Part shown: piece by piece, positions 1-5,065 of the stretch
Position numbering within the stretch: position 1 is the stretch's first letter
Layout of the letters: each line of letters starts with the position of its first letter
NCBI GenBank assembly: GCA_945957075.1
Contig: CAMFJP010000092.1
Location: forward strand, 1 to 5,304
Source: an uncultured Chlamydiae bacterium
GTDB lineage: Bacteria; Chlamydiota; Chlamydiia; Chlamydiales; Rhabdochlamydiaceae
DNA length: 5,304 bases
Direction of reading: 5' to 3'
Made by a program: the position numbers and the translations under genes
Notes under the pieces: model-generated
Database searches by the model: none
Told to the model about the DNA's origin: nothing
What the model saw: the letters and a program-made list of their open reading frames with translations, nothing else

Positions 1-73
1 CTCGAAATTTGGGTTTAAAGCTGCTCAAAAATCACAAGCGTTACCAAGCAAAGCGCCTTATGCAAGAGGTCTA
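1..73. mobile_element. Possible right end of an IS5-like insertion sequence
   Basis: Read on the minus strand, bases 73 to 60 are GACCTCTTGCATAA. This resembles the GA(GA)CCTTTGCA-type terminal inverted repeats I associate with IS5-family (IS1031/ISL2-like) elements. Plus-strand frame 1 has a stop at 16-18 about 40 bases inside this end, which would suit the tail of a transposase lying mostly to the left. Frames 2 and 3 are also open from the window edge, to stops at 77-79 and 93-95, so a different gene could end here instead. The partner repeat and the transposase are outside the window. This is an inference from a short motif only. Confidence 0.28.
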
Positions 74-111
74 TTGTGAAAGCGTTATTGTATAGAAAAA
101 GATTTTTTTGG

Positions 112-152
112 GATAAAAAAAAGGCCGCTAGCGGGAAACCCGCCAGCGGCCT
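112..152 (-). terminator. Rho-independent terminator of the 194-aa gene
   Basis: Bases 122-135 and 139-152 form a GC-rich stem: AGGCCGCT pairs with AGCGGCCT, there is one A/C mismatch, then GCGGG pairs with CCCGC. The loop is three bases (AAA). On the minus strand the hairpin is followed directly by eight T residues (A8 at 115-122 on the plus strand, the innermost base also pairing). The plus-strand side has no T run, so it is directional and ends transcription of the gene whose stop codon is at 190-192. A smaller hairpin, GGCT-AAAA-AGCC at 158-169, lies between that stop and the main stem. Confidence 0.9.
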
Positions 153-189
153 ACCTTGGCTAAAAAGCCTTGCTTCGTAGGTTGTGAAA

Positions 190-774
190 CTAGGTTCGGA
201 AGGTCAATCTGTTGAGTTCTTCCTGTATCCTTGCAATTTTTTGATCCAAAATCTGTACTGCTCTCTTAGTTTTTTCGATGCGATCTAAAAGTTGATCTGG
301 ATCTCGGCCCTGCAGGCTGCTCAATTCACGCTTGGCATTCTGGATAAAACCCAATCGTTCGTCTCTGTTAGTTTTCAAAGCATCTAAAAACTTTTGTAAT
401 GAAGCAATAGGTTCGCTTAACGTCGTTTGTAATGGAGCAATAGATTCACTTTTTTTTATGTTTGCGATATAAATTCCTGTTCTTCTTTCATCAACGTTGA
501 AGGCGCGGCACTCTCGTAATAGGCTGGCTATTTTTCCATCGGTACTTATGTCCAACCCTTCAGAGGTTGGTGCATTAACAATAATTGTTGCTCTGTCAAC
601 AAGCTCTCTGACTAGACGGTTTACATGAGCATCTCTGTCGAAAAAAGTAGATATGACAAAAGCTTTAATGCGTAATGCTAACCCAGGCTCCTGACTTAGG
701 TTTGGTTTTTCTTGCTTTGTAGCTTGAGTGGTTGCTACGTCTCTAGCTATTCTTCCGTATATTGCCATTGCCAT
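190..774 (-). CDS. Orphan 194-aa protein with coiled-coil-like C-terminus; full-length member of a local paralogous family
   Basis: I do not recognise this protein. The ATG at 774-772 is preceded by GGAGG five bases upstream, a strong ribosome binding site that favours it over the second ATG two codons later. A polar N-terminus (residues 1-30) leads to a compact segment at 32-58, LALRIKAFVISTFF through AHV to REL. An LRECRAFNV motif follows at 86-94. From about 105 the protein is strongly helical and charged, and probably forms a coiled coil to residue 190. Residues 109-119 and 120-130 are a tandem 11-residue repeat (SESIAPLQTTL / SEPIASLQKFL). No signal peptide or membrane helix is visible. 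The N-terminal core and the RAF motif recur in the 94-aa protein at 1542-1826 (roughly 17 of 26 core residues identical by eye), so both belong to one family. The gene has its own promoter and terminator and is probably monocistronic. A role as a secreted effector or structural coiled-coil protein would be speculation. Confidence 0.85.
   Translation of the reverse strand: MAMAIYGRIARDVATTQATKQEKPNLSQEPGLALRIKAFVISTFFDRDAHVNRLVRELVDRATIIVNAPTSEGLDISTDGKIASLLRECRAFNVDERRTGIYIANIKKSESIAPLQTTLSEPIASLQKFLDALKTNRDERLGFIQNAKRELSSLQGRDPDQLLDRIEKTKRAVQILDQKIARIQEELNRLTFRT
393..451. repeat. Imperfect 33-bp tandem duplication inside the 194-aa gene
   Basis: Bases 393-418 (TTTGTAATGAAGCAATAG...) and 426-451 (TTTGTAATGGAGCAATAG...) match at 23 of 26 positions with a period of 33 bp. 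In the encoded protein this is an 11-residue repeat, S-E-x-I-A-x-L-Q-x-x-L, read twice in a row. The period is a whole number of codons, so the frame is kept. Eleven-residue (hendecad) periodicity suits a helical, slightly right-handed coiled coil. Confidence 0.85.
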
Positions 775-790
775 AATTACCTCCGTAATT
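775..790 (-). promoter_or_regulatory. Ribosome binding site within a small hairpin
   Basis: On the minus strand AATTAC-GGAG-GTAATT forms a six-base-pair stem with the Shine-Dalgarno bases GGAG exactly in the four-base loop. The fifth SD base is the first base of the 3' arm, and the ATG follows the arm immediately at 774. The stem is AT-rich, so it may be weak. It could present the SD in the loop, or modulate initiation. The SD itself is clear; the structural role is inference. Confidence 0.55.
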
Positions 791-803
791 TAATTATAAC
801 TTA

Positions 804-833
804 ATTATATCATATTATTATATTAACGGTAAA
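804..833 (-). promoter_or_regulatory. Predicted sigma-70-type promoter of the 194-aa gene
   Basis: Minus-strand TTTACC (833-828) lies 18 bases upstream of a perfect TATAAT (809-804), giving a short leader of about 20-25 bases before the start codon at 774. The -35 box matches TTGACA at 4 of 6 positions. The surrounding DNA is so AT-rich that -10-like strings are common. Position and spacing are what make this one credible. Confidence 0.5.
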
Positions 834-835
834 CC

Positions 836-857
836 TAATAATTAATATTAATTATTA
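836..857. repeat. Perfect 22-bp AT palindrome next to the -35 box
   Basis: The half-site TAATAATTAAT at 836-846 is followed without a gap by its exact reverse complement at 847-857. The palindrome begins three bases upstream (minus-strand sense) of the predicted -35 box of the 194-aa gene. It could be an operator, an AT-rich UP-type element, or a by-product of extreme AT content. Confidence 0.7.
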
Positions 858-942
858 AAATGATACAATATTAATAAACAGTTTTAAAGCGCTCGTAATA
901 AACGTTTTACAGTATAGAGGTGAAATAGTCTTTTGCGCTCAG

Positions 943-1172
943 CTATTTACGTAGAAAAACGCCCTTTTTCAAGGCTTTGATTTCTTGCTTGATGCTAGCG
1001 CACTCAGCTTTGTATCGGATAAGGTTCTGCGTAGATCGTCTAGCGCTTTGGAGATCACGAAGGCTATCTAAGTAAATAGGGATCGCGTCTCTTGTTATTG
1101 TGAGCACTGGTTAGTTTCACCTGGAATTGTCGGTGATATTATGTAAGCTCTCAGTTTTGATTTAATATTGGA
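943..1172 (-). pseudogene. Frameshifted remnant of a third member of the 194-aa family
   Basis: Two minus-strand frames carry protein-like text that fits end to end. In one frame, bases 1172-1095 encode KSKLRAYIISPTIPGET before a stop; this aligns with LRAFGVNMGPISRP of the 94-aa protein and with CRAFNV of the 194-aa protein. In the next frame, from about 1107 to the stop at 945-943, the text is helical and charged (YLDSLRDLQSARRS, then IKQEIKALKKG), like the coiled-coil C-terminus of the 194-aa protein (LLDRIEKTKRA, then IARIQEELNRL). No N-terminal core is seen upstream, where stops are frequent in AT-rich DNA. A short gene starting at GTG 1107-1105 (54 aa, AGGTGA nine bases upstream) cannot be excluded. 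I favour decay by frameshift and loss of the 5' half. The coiled-coil similarity is weak and could reflect composition. Confidence 0.5.
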
Positions 1173-1215
1173 TTAATTGTATCTATTTTATTTGCTTAAT
1201 ATTAATTTTTTATAT

Positions 1216-1461
1216 TTAATACATAAATGTTCTTCGATTCCATGTTTTTTGTTGCACTGCTTGGTTTGATATTATTTCGTGAAATATAGAAGACACGGCC
1301 TTCTTGATTTTAGCGACGCTATTAGAAAAAGCAATTGATAATGGGCCTTTTTTTGGGCATACATACATCTTATAAGCCAATGAATCTTCAGGGTGAAAAG
1401 GTGTAGGTCCGGCCCATTTATCCTGATTCTCTTTGGCACAGTAATAAATGCTTAAACTCAT
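1216..1461 (-). CDS. Orphan 81-aa protein, function unknown
   Basis: The ATG at 1461-1459 has AAGGAG nine bases upstream (1476-1471), a good ribosome binding site in otherwise AT-rich DNA, which is the main argument that the gene is real. The protein is basic to neutral, with cysteines at positions 8 and 35, a WAGPTPFHPEDSLAYKMY stretch at 16-33, and a possible amphipathic helix at 48-65 (SVAKIKKAVSSIFHEIIS). No membrane segment, signal peptide or known motif is visible. It does not resemble the 194-aa family that flanks it on both sides. It may therefore be an insertion between family members, or an independent small gene of the islet. I cannot assign a function. Confidence 0.65.
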   Translation of the reverse strand: MSLSIYYCAKENQDKWAGPTPFHPEDSLAYKMYVCPKKGPLSIAFSNSVAKIKKAVSSIFHEIISNQAVQQKTWNRRTFMY

Positions 1462-1510
1462 ATTTTTAAACTCCTTAATATTTATTTTTTAATTGCAAGC
1501 TACGGTGCTA

Positions 1511-1537
1511 ATTGTATTTTTTTATAATACTTGTCAT
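1511..1537 (-). promoter_or_regulatory. Possible promoter of the 81-aa gene
   Basis: Minus-strand ATGACA (1537-1532, 5 of 6 to TTGACA) and TACAAT (1516-1511, 5 of 6 to TATAAT) are separated by 15 bases, shorter than the usual 17. They lie just past the stop codon of the 94-aa gene, which would leave a leader of about 40 bases before the ATG at 1461. The short spacer keeps confidence low. Confidence 0.3.
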
Positions 1538-1541
1538 GCGC

Positions 1542-1826
1542 TTATGGACGACTAATAGGTCCCATATTAACCCCGAAGGCTCTCAGTTCCTTGTGGATCT
1601 CTTGACGTTTTGCATAGGCATATTTCTGCACATCATTATCTTGGCTATTGCTATTCAATCTGTATAAGCAAGATAGCTCTTGTAATTTGCGTACATGGGC
1701 ACTTTTATTGGAAAAATGCGATATAACAAACACTTTAATGCGCAGGGCGAGACTAAACCTTTCCTGAGGCTTTTGCGTCTGCTGCGCGACAGGGTATTCA
1801 GAAGATGTTACTTTTGTTAAATGCAT
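1542..1826 (-). CDS. 94-aa orphan protein; N-terminal half of the 194-aa family
   Basis: The ATG at 1826-1824 has a weak AGG eight bases upstream (1837-1835). A polar, Gln/Ser/Thr-rich N-terminus (1-24) leads to the family core at 26-51: LALRIKVFVISHF, then AHVRKLQEL. A charged helical stretch follows, then KELRAFGVNMGPI at 79-91. It ends three residues later, so the ~85-residue coiled-coil C-terminus of the 194-aa paralog is absent. The spacing between core and RAF motif is similar in both proteins. The gene may be a natural short form or a 3' truncation. Downstream lie 80 bp, the unrelated 81-aa gene, and then a remnant with C-terminal-like text. Homology to the 194-aa protein is read directly from the sequence; function is unknown. 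Confidence 0.75.
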   Translation of the reverse strand: MHLTKVTSSEYPVAQQTQKPQERFSLALRIKVFVISHFSNKSAHVRKLQELSCLYRLNSNSQDNDVQKYAYAKRQEIHKELRAFGVNMGPISRP

Positions 1827-1966
1827 AATAAAAACCTATAATATTATTGTATTATTACTATAATATTTATTATATACTAATTCTATATTAATTATAAGTT
1901 AATATTTTAAAATTAATAACACATTGTTTATTATTAATTACTTATGATTATAAAAAGGAGGGGTTG
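1827..1966. other. AT-rich intergenic region between dnaB and the 94-aa gene
   Basis: This 140-bp stretch is almost all A and T. It contains several minus-strand TATAAT or near-TATAAT strings (for example around 1870-1897) that could serve the 94-aa gene, but no single -35/-10 pair stands out. Bases 1888-1903 match 15 of 16 positions of 790-805 in the leader of the paralogous 194-aa gene. At its right end, next to the dnaB stop, AAAGG/CCTTT (1954-1958 with 1971-1975) could form only a short hairpin followed by few T residues, so I do not call a terminator for dnaB. No open reading frame is worth reporting. Confidence 0.6.
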
Positions 1967-3415
1967 TTAGCCTTTAGGGGAAAAGGCGGCAAAGGCTTCC
2001 ATATTGCCAGCTATAGCGGGCATGGGAGCCTGGGTGTAGTTGGCAAATTGGGCCATTTCTTTGCGGTAGGCAAGCTGGATGTTGCCCACGCCGCCATGGC
2101 GGTTTTTGGCAATAATGAGTTCTGCCATGCCGGGTTTGTCGTAAGGGTCGTAGTATTCGCGTCTTAGGAGGAACATTACGATATCGCTGTCTTGTTCTAT
2201 CGAGCCGCTCTCGCGCAGATCGCTCATCATAGGGCGGTGCCCTGCTCTTTCTTCGACTTTGCGCGATAGTTGAGAGAGGCATAATATGGGGATCGCAAGC
2301 TCTCGTGCGAGTGTTTTGAGCATTCTGGAGATTTCGGAGATTTCGTTTTGTCTATTTTCTAAGCTGCGTGAATATCCGGAGCCTGAAAGGAGTTGGAGGT
2401 AGTCGATCACAAGAAATTCGATGCCATAGGCCTCGCGCATGCGGCGGGCTCTTGCTCTAAGATCTGTGATTTTAAGTCCTGGCTGGTCGTCGATGACCAT
2501 GGTGTGCTTTTGCATATTGCCAACGGCTGCCACTACACGTTGAAATTCAAGTCCAGACAGAGAGCCGGTTTTAATTTTATCCGATTCTACTTCTGCTTGT
2601 GAGCAAATCATTCTGTGTAGGAGCTGTTCGGCGCTCATTTCTAAGGAAAATATGCCGACGGGGAGGTTGTTTTTAAAGCAGATGTTTTCTGCTATGTTAA
2701 TAGCAAGGGCTGTTTTTCCCATTGCAGGTCTTGCTGCGAGGATCAGGAGGTTGGATGGAGAAAGGCCTCCTATCATTTTGTCTAGATCGATAAAAAGCGA
2801 AGGAATACCGGTTACAATGCTTCCCTCGGGTCCTTTTTGTAAGAATTGCTCTTGTCGTGCTTGCAATTCCTTTAGATAAGGGAGTTTTGACTCTGCCTGT
2901 GTTCCAGAAAGGATGTCTTTGACAAGGAGGCCGGCTGCTGGATTTACGGCTTGACTGATGACGAAGAACTTGCTTTGCGCCTCGTCCAGGCAAAAGTGGA
3001 CGTCTTCTGGATCGGATAGGGCATGTTTTTCGATTTCTTGGGAGGCCAAAATCATGCGTCGCAGGGTCGCTTTATCGCGGACAAGGCGTGCATATTCTTC
3101 GATATAAGCAGAGGTTCCAGCGTACTGGGCAAGGGTCATGAGGTAGTTGATTCCGCCTGCTGCTTGGAGCTTATCTTGTCTTTTAAGTTCTTCTGCAATG
3201 ATGTGGACGTCGGCTGGTTTATCGGCTTTGTAGGCTGTGTATAGAATGTTGAAGATCAGTTTGTGTTCTGTGAAATAAAAGTCTTCCATGTGCAAAAGAT
3301 CGGCTGCTACATTCAAACTATTGATGTTTGTGAGCATGCAGCCAAGGACCATCATTTCGGATTCTTTGGAGTGGGGTGGGGTTTTGATGTGTAGGGCTGT
3401 TGGGGTTGTGGTCAT
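1967..3415 (-). CDS. dnaB: Replicative DNA helicase DnaB, complete (482 aa)
   Basis: DnaB is the hexameric 5'-3' helicase that unwinds DNA at the replication fork and recruits primase, using ATP. The N-terminal helical domain (about 14-120) begins HSKESEMMVLGCMLTNINS. A linker runs to about 200, and the RecA-like motor occupies about 203-460. Visible motifs are Walker A ARPAMGKT (228-235, K234), catalytic Glu in SLEM (E259), Walker B FLVIDYLQLL (334-343, D338), the sensor-like LSQLSR (380-385), the DnaB signature through SDLRESGSIEQDSDI (398-412), and the arginine finger region AKNRHGG (436-442, R439). All key residues are present and the length is normal. I chose ATG 3415-3413: an in-frame extension upstream exists but would start at TTG and run deep into the preceding gene, with text unlike DnaB. 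The start lies 8 bases after the transporter stop. The likely SD (AGAGG, 13 bases upstream) is inside the last transporter codons, so the two are probably cotranscribed and perhaps translationally coupled. The N-terminal text looks chlamydial. Confidence 0.97.
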   Translation of the reverse strand: MTTTPTALHIKTPPHSKESEMMVLGCMLTNINSLNVAADLLHMEDFYFTEHKLIFNILYTAYKADKPADVHIIAEELKRQDKLQAAGGINYLMTLAQYAGTSAYIEEYARLVRDKATLRRMILASQEIEKHALSDPEDVHFCLDEAQSKFFVISQAVNPAAGLLVKDILSGTQAESKLPYLKELQARQEQFLQKGPEGSIVTGIPSLFIDLDKMIGGLSPSNLLILAARPAMGKTALAINIAENICFKNNLPVGIFSLEMSAEQLLHRMICSQAEVESDKIKTGSLSGLEFQRVVAAVGNMQKHTMVIDDQPGLKITDLRARARRMREAYGIEFLVIDYLQLLSGSGYSRSLENRQNEISEISRMLKTLARELAIPILCLSQLSRKVEERAGHRPMMSDLRESGSIEQDSDIVMFLLRREYYDPYDKPGMAELIIAKNRHGGVGNIQLAYRKEMAQFANYTQAPMPAIAGNMEAFAAFSPKG

Positions 3416-3423
3416 ATTGCTTT

Positions 3424-4581
3424 TTATACCTCTTGTACTGTTTTTTCTGAAACAATTTGCGGTGTAATAGATAGCGAAAGAAAAAGAAATACAAGCAGAG
3501 ATCCCATCCAGCCAAGGGTGGTTGTGACGGGGGCTATTGTGATGTGCGATGAGATCCATCCGCCCCAAAGGGGGCCTAGATTACCAAGACACCAGGCGCA
3601 TCCCATTAGGAGGGCGGACACGCTGCTGGGGCTATCTGGAACAAGGCGGCTTCCCCAGCTAATGATGGTTGGGTTTACAATTCCAAGTGATGCTCCAAGA
3701 AGCGTGAGGAGTAGGCCTCCCATCCACGGTGAAAGGCTTGGTGTAAATAGGAGGAGGTAAAAAAAGCAGGTGGCGATGGCGATGAAGCAAAGCACCATTT
3801 TTTTTTCACCAAGTTTATCGCAGATATAACCAACTGGGATCATCATTGCAGCCGAACCTAGGACGATACAAAGGTGCCCGCCCCCAAAGCAAAGCCAGGT
3901 GCTGCACCCTTTTTCTTGTAAAAGATCGGGGAGTAAAAAAACGCTAGCTAACCAAAGGGTTTGTACAAGGACCTGTGCTGCATAGAGGGGCATCAAGGCG
4001 CGTTTATGGCGCCAGAGGGTAGACGCTATATGACGTATAGAAAAATCTCTTTTTGCTGTGCAAGAGGTTGGAAATGTGTGGCGAGCTAGCATAAATATAA
4101 TTAGCGCTAGGGGGATGGCTAAAAGAAAAATAGAGCCAGAGCACTTATTAAACACGTGAATGAATACAAGTTGAGAGATTCCCATGCCAAAGGCGCCACC
4201 TGAGGCATAAAAAAGGATAGAGGTGCCTTTCTTTTTTTCAGAAAAGAGTGCGGCCATCCCAGCAGCGGCAGGGTGGTAGGCTCCAGAGCCGATCATTAAA
4301 AAAAGAAGAAGGATAAAAATAGTTAAGGGATCTGTTGTTTTTGTGATCCACAGCATGCCGGTTGTTAAAGAAAGTCCTATGAGGGCGATTGCTTTGCGTT
4401 TGCCTTTGTCTGCGATATAGCCAAAAAAGACCTGTGATAGCTCGCCTATTAGACCGCTGATTCCAGCAATAATCCCTGCGAGGACAAGGGGGATTCCACT
4501 CATCGTTTTATAGATGGGCCAAAGTCCTGTGAAAAGATCTAGGATGAAGTGGCTGAGCCACAAAAGCCACAGGCTTATCAT
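3424..4581 (-). CDS. MFS transporter, fosmidomycin-resistance (Fsr)-like, 385 aa
   Basis: This is an inner-membrane secondary transporter, probably an exporter driven by the proton gradient. The length and hydrophobic pattern fit twelve helices in two halves. The MFS motif A appears as GYIADKGKRK (54-63) between helices 2 and 3, and again as GYICDKLGEKK (251-261) in the second half. The first helix carries HFILDLFTG (11-19), and GAYHPAAAGMAALF (100-113) matches the F/YHP-x-A region typical of Fsr proteins. Family membership is therefore supported, but the real substrate is unknown and fosmidomycin resistance is not implied. The start ATG 4581-4579 places helix 1 correctly, but no clear Shine-Dalgarno precedes it. 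The final codons contain the probable ribosome binding site of dnaB 8 bases downstream. The upstream neighbour is divergent. Confidence 0.9.
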   Translation of the reverse strand: MISLWLLWLSHFILDLFTGLWPIYKTMSGIPLVLAGIIAGISGLIGELSQVFFGYIADKGKRKAIALIGLSLTTGMLWITKTTDPLTIFILLLFLMIGSGAYHPAAAGMAALFSEKKKGTSILFYASGGAFGMGISQLVFIHVFNKCSGSIFLLAIPLALIIFMLARHTFPTSCTAKRDFSIRHIASTLWRHKRALMPLYAAQVLVQTLWLASVFLLPDLLQEKGCSTWLCFGGGHLCIVLGSAAMMIPVGYICDKLGEKKMVLCFIAIATCFFYLLLFTPSLSPWMGGLLLTLLGASLGIVNPTIISWGSRLVPDSPSSVSALLMGCAWCLGNLGPLWGGWISSHITIAPVTTTLGWMGSLLVFLFLSLSITPQIVSEKTVQEV

Positions 4582-4602
4582 ATATGGAACAAAGCGTTAT
4601 GT

Positions 4603-4616
4603 CTTGAGATCACAAG
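4603..4616. promoter_or_regulatory. Imperfect 14-bp palindrome in the divergent intergenic region
   Basis: CTTG-A-GATC-A-CAAG is symmetric at 12 of 14 positions and lies about 20 bases upstream of the transporter start. A second CACAAG follows at 4622-4627 region. It could be a repressor site for the transporter-dnaB pair, but short palindromes of this kind also occur by chance. Confidence 0.25.
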
Positions 4617-4660
4617 ATTAGCACAAGTTGATTTTTTGGTAGATGAAAAACAAAAAAAAA

Positions 4661-4689
4661 CATATAAAACATTTTTATAAAATAATCAA
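4661..4689 (-). promoter_or_regulatory. Possible promoter of the transporter-dnaB operon
   Basis: Minus-strand TTGATT (4689-4684, 4 of 6 to TTGACA) is separated by exactly 17 bases from TATATG (4666-4661, 4 of 6 to TATAAT). Transcription would start near 4655, leaving a leader of about 70 bases that includes an A/T homopolymer tract (plus-strand A9 at 4652-4660) and the 4603-4616 palindrome. For the divergent plus-strand gene, TATAAA at 4663-4668 or 4676-4681 could be a -10 box, but I see no matching -35. Confidence 0.35.
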
Positions 4690-4701
4690 AGGGAGGGTGT
4701 T

Positions 4702-5061
4702 ATGTTGCCTGCTGTATTTGCCATTTCTTGTGTCCTTGCGGCCTATGGGGGATCGACTCCAGCGCCAAATCCAAGTCCCGAATCTACGGTGCAGTCGCCT
4801 GCGGATTGTAGTCACCTAACAACAGAAGAACAAGCGTTTTCTCAGCAGTTAAGCCCAACGAGTAAGCAGCTTTTTTGTCATACATTTAACACAAGTCAAA
4901 GACATGCGGCGATGGAAATGACAAAGCAGCCAGATAATTCGGGCCAAATGCCTACCCCCGATATGGCGGTGAGACAGGTGGCCAGGGACAACCAAATGAT
5001 GATACCTATGACGATGCCGTCTGGCTCTGATGGCATGAGCGGTGGGTGTCCCGCTCAATAA
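4702..5061 (+). CDS. Small Met/Gln/Ser-rich protein, possibly exported, function unknown (119 aa)
   Basis: ATG 4702-4704 has GGGAGGG at 4691-4697, four bases upstream, one of the strongest ribosome binding sites in the window. Residues 2-15 are hydrophobic (LPAVFAISCVLAAY) and could be a short signal peptide, but there is no basic residue before them. Cys10 does not form a convincing lipobox. A Pro/Ser spacer (18-34) follows, then a conserved-looking segment LTTEEQAFSQQLS (39-51), KQLFCHTF (55-62) and SQRHAAMEMT (65-74). The C-terminal third is rich in Met (MMIPMTMP at 99-106). Four cysteines (10, 36, 59, 116) would suit an extracytoplasmic, disulfide-bearing protein. I do not recognise the family. 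The gene is divergent from the transporter and convergent with the proline-rich gene, whose stop is 4 bases away. Confidence 0.75.
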   Translation: MLPAVFAISCVLAAYGGSTPAPNPSPESTVQSPADCSHLTTEEQAFSQQLSPTSKQLFCHTFNTSQRHAAMEMTKQPDNSGQMPTPDMAVRQVARDNQMMIPMTMPSGSDGMSGGCPAQ

Positions 5062-5065
5062 TTTA

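Noticed and set aside
3..95. Open frames 2 and 3 at the left edge as the C-terminus of a real gene
   Set aside because: Both frames are open over a short AT-moderate stretch and neither tail is recognisable, so no CDS can be supported.
1490..1523. Plus-strand hairpin (AATT, AGC / GCT, AATT) followed by T7
   Set aside because: No plus-strand gene lies upstream, the stem is interrupted by a three-base bulge, and the T run is expected in this AT-rich gap.
1954..1975. Possible dnaB terminator (AAAGG/CCTTT hairpin)
   Set aside because: The stem is five pairs with a 12-base loop and only two or three T residues beyond it, too weak to call.
1951..2167. Plus-strand TTG-start ORF at 1964 preceded by an AAGGAGGGG string
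   Set aside because: It is antisense to the conserved end of dnaB and has low-complexity text. The SD-like string is simply the pyrimidine-rich trailer of dnaB read on the other strand.
3416..3568. Longer dnaB reading frame starting at TTG 3568
   Set aside because: It overlaps about 145 bases of the transporter, uses TTG, and adds 51 residues unlike any DnaB N-terminus. ATG 3415 gives the expected protein.
4849..5058. Minus-strand 69-aa ORF opposite the 119-aa gene
   Set aside because: It is an Arg/His-rich shadow of the plus-strand gene, which has a far better ribosome binding site and natural composition.
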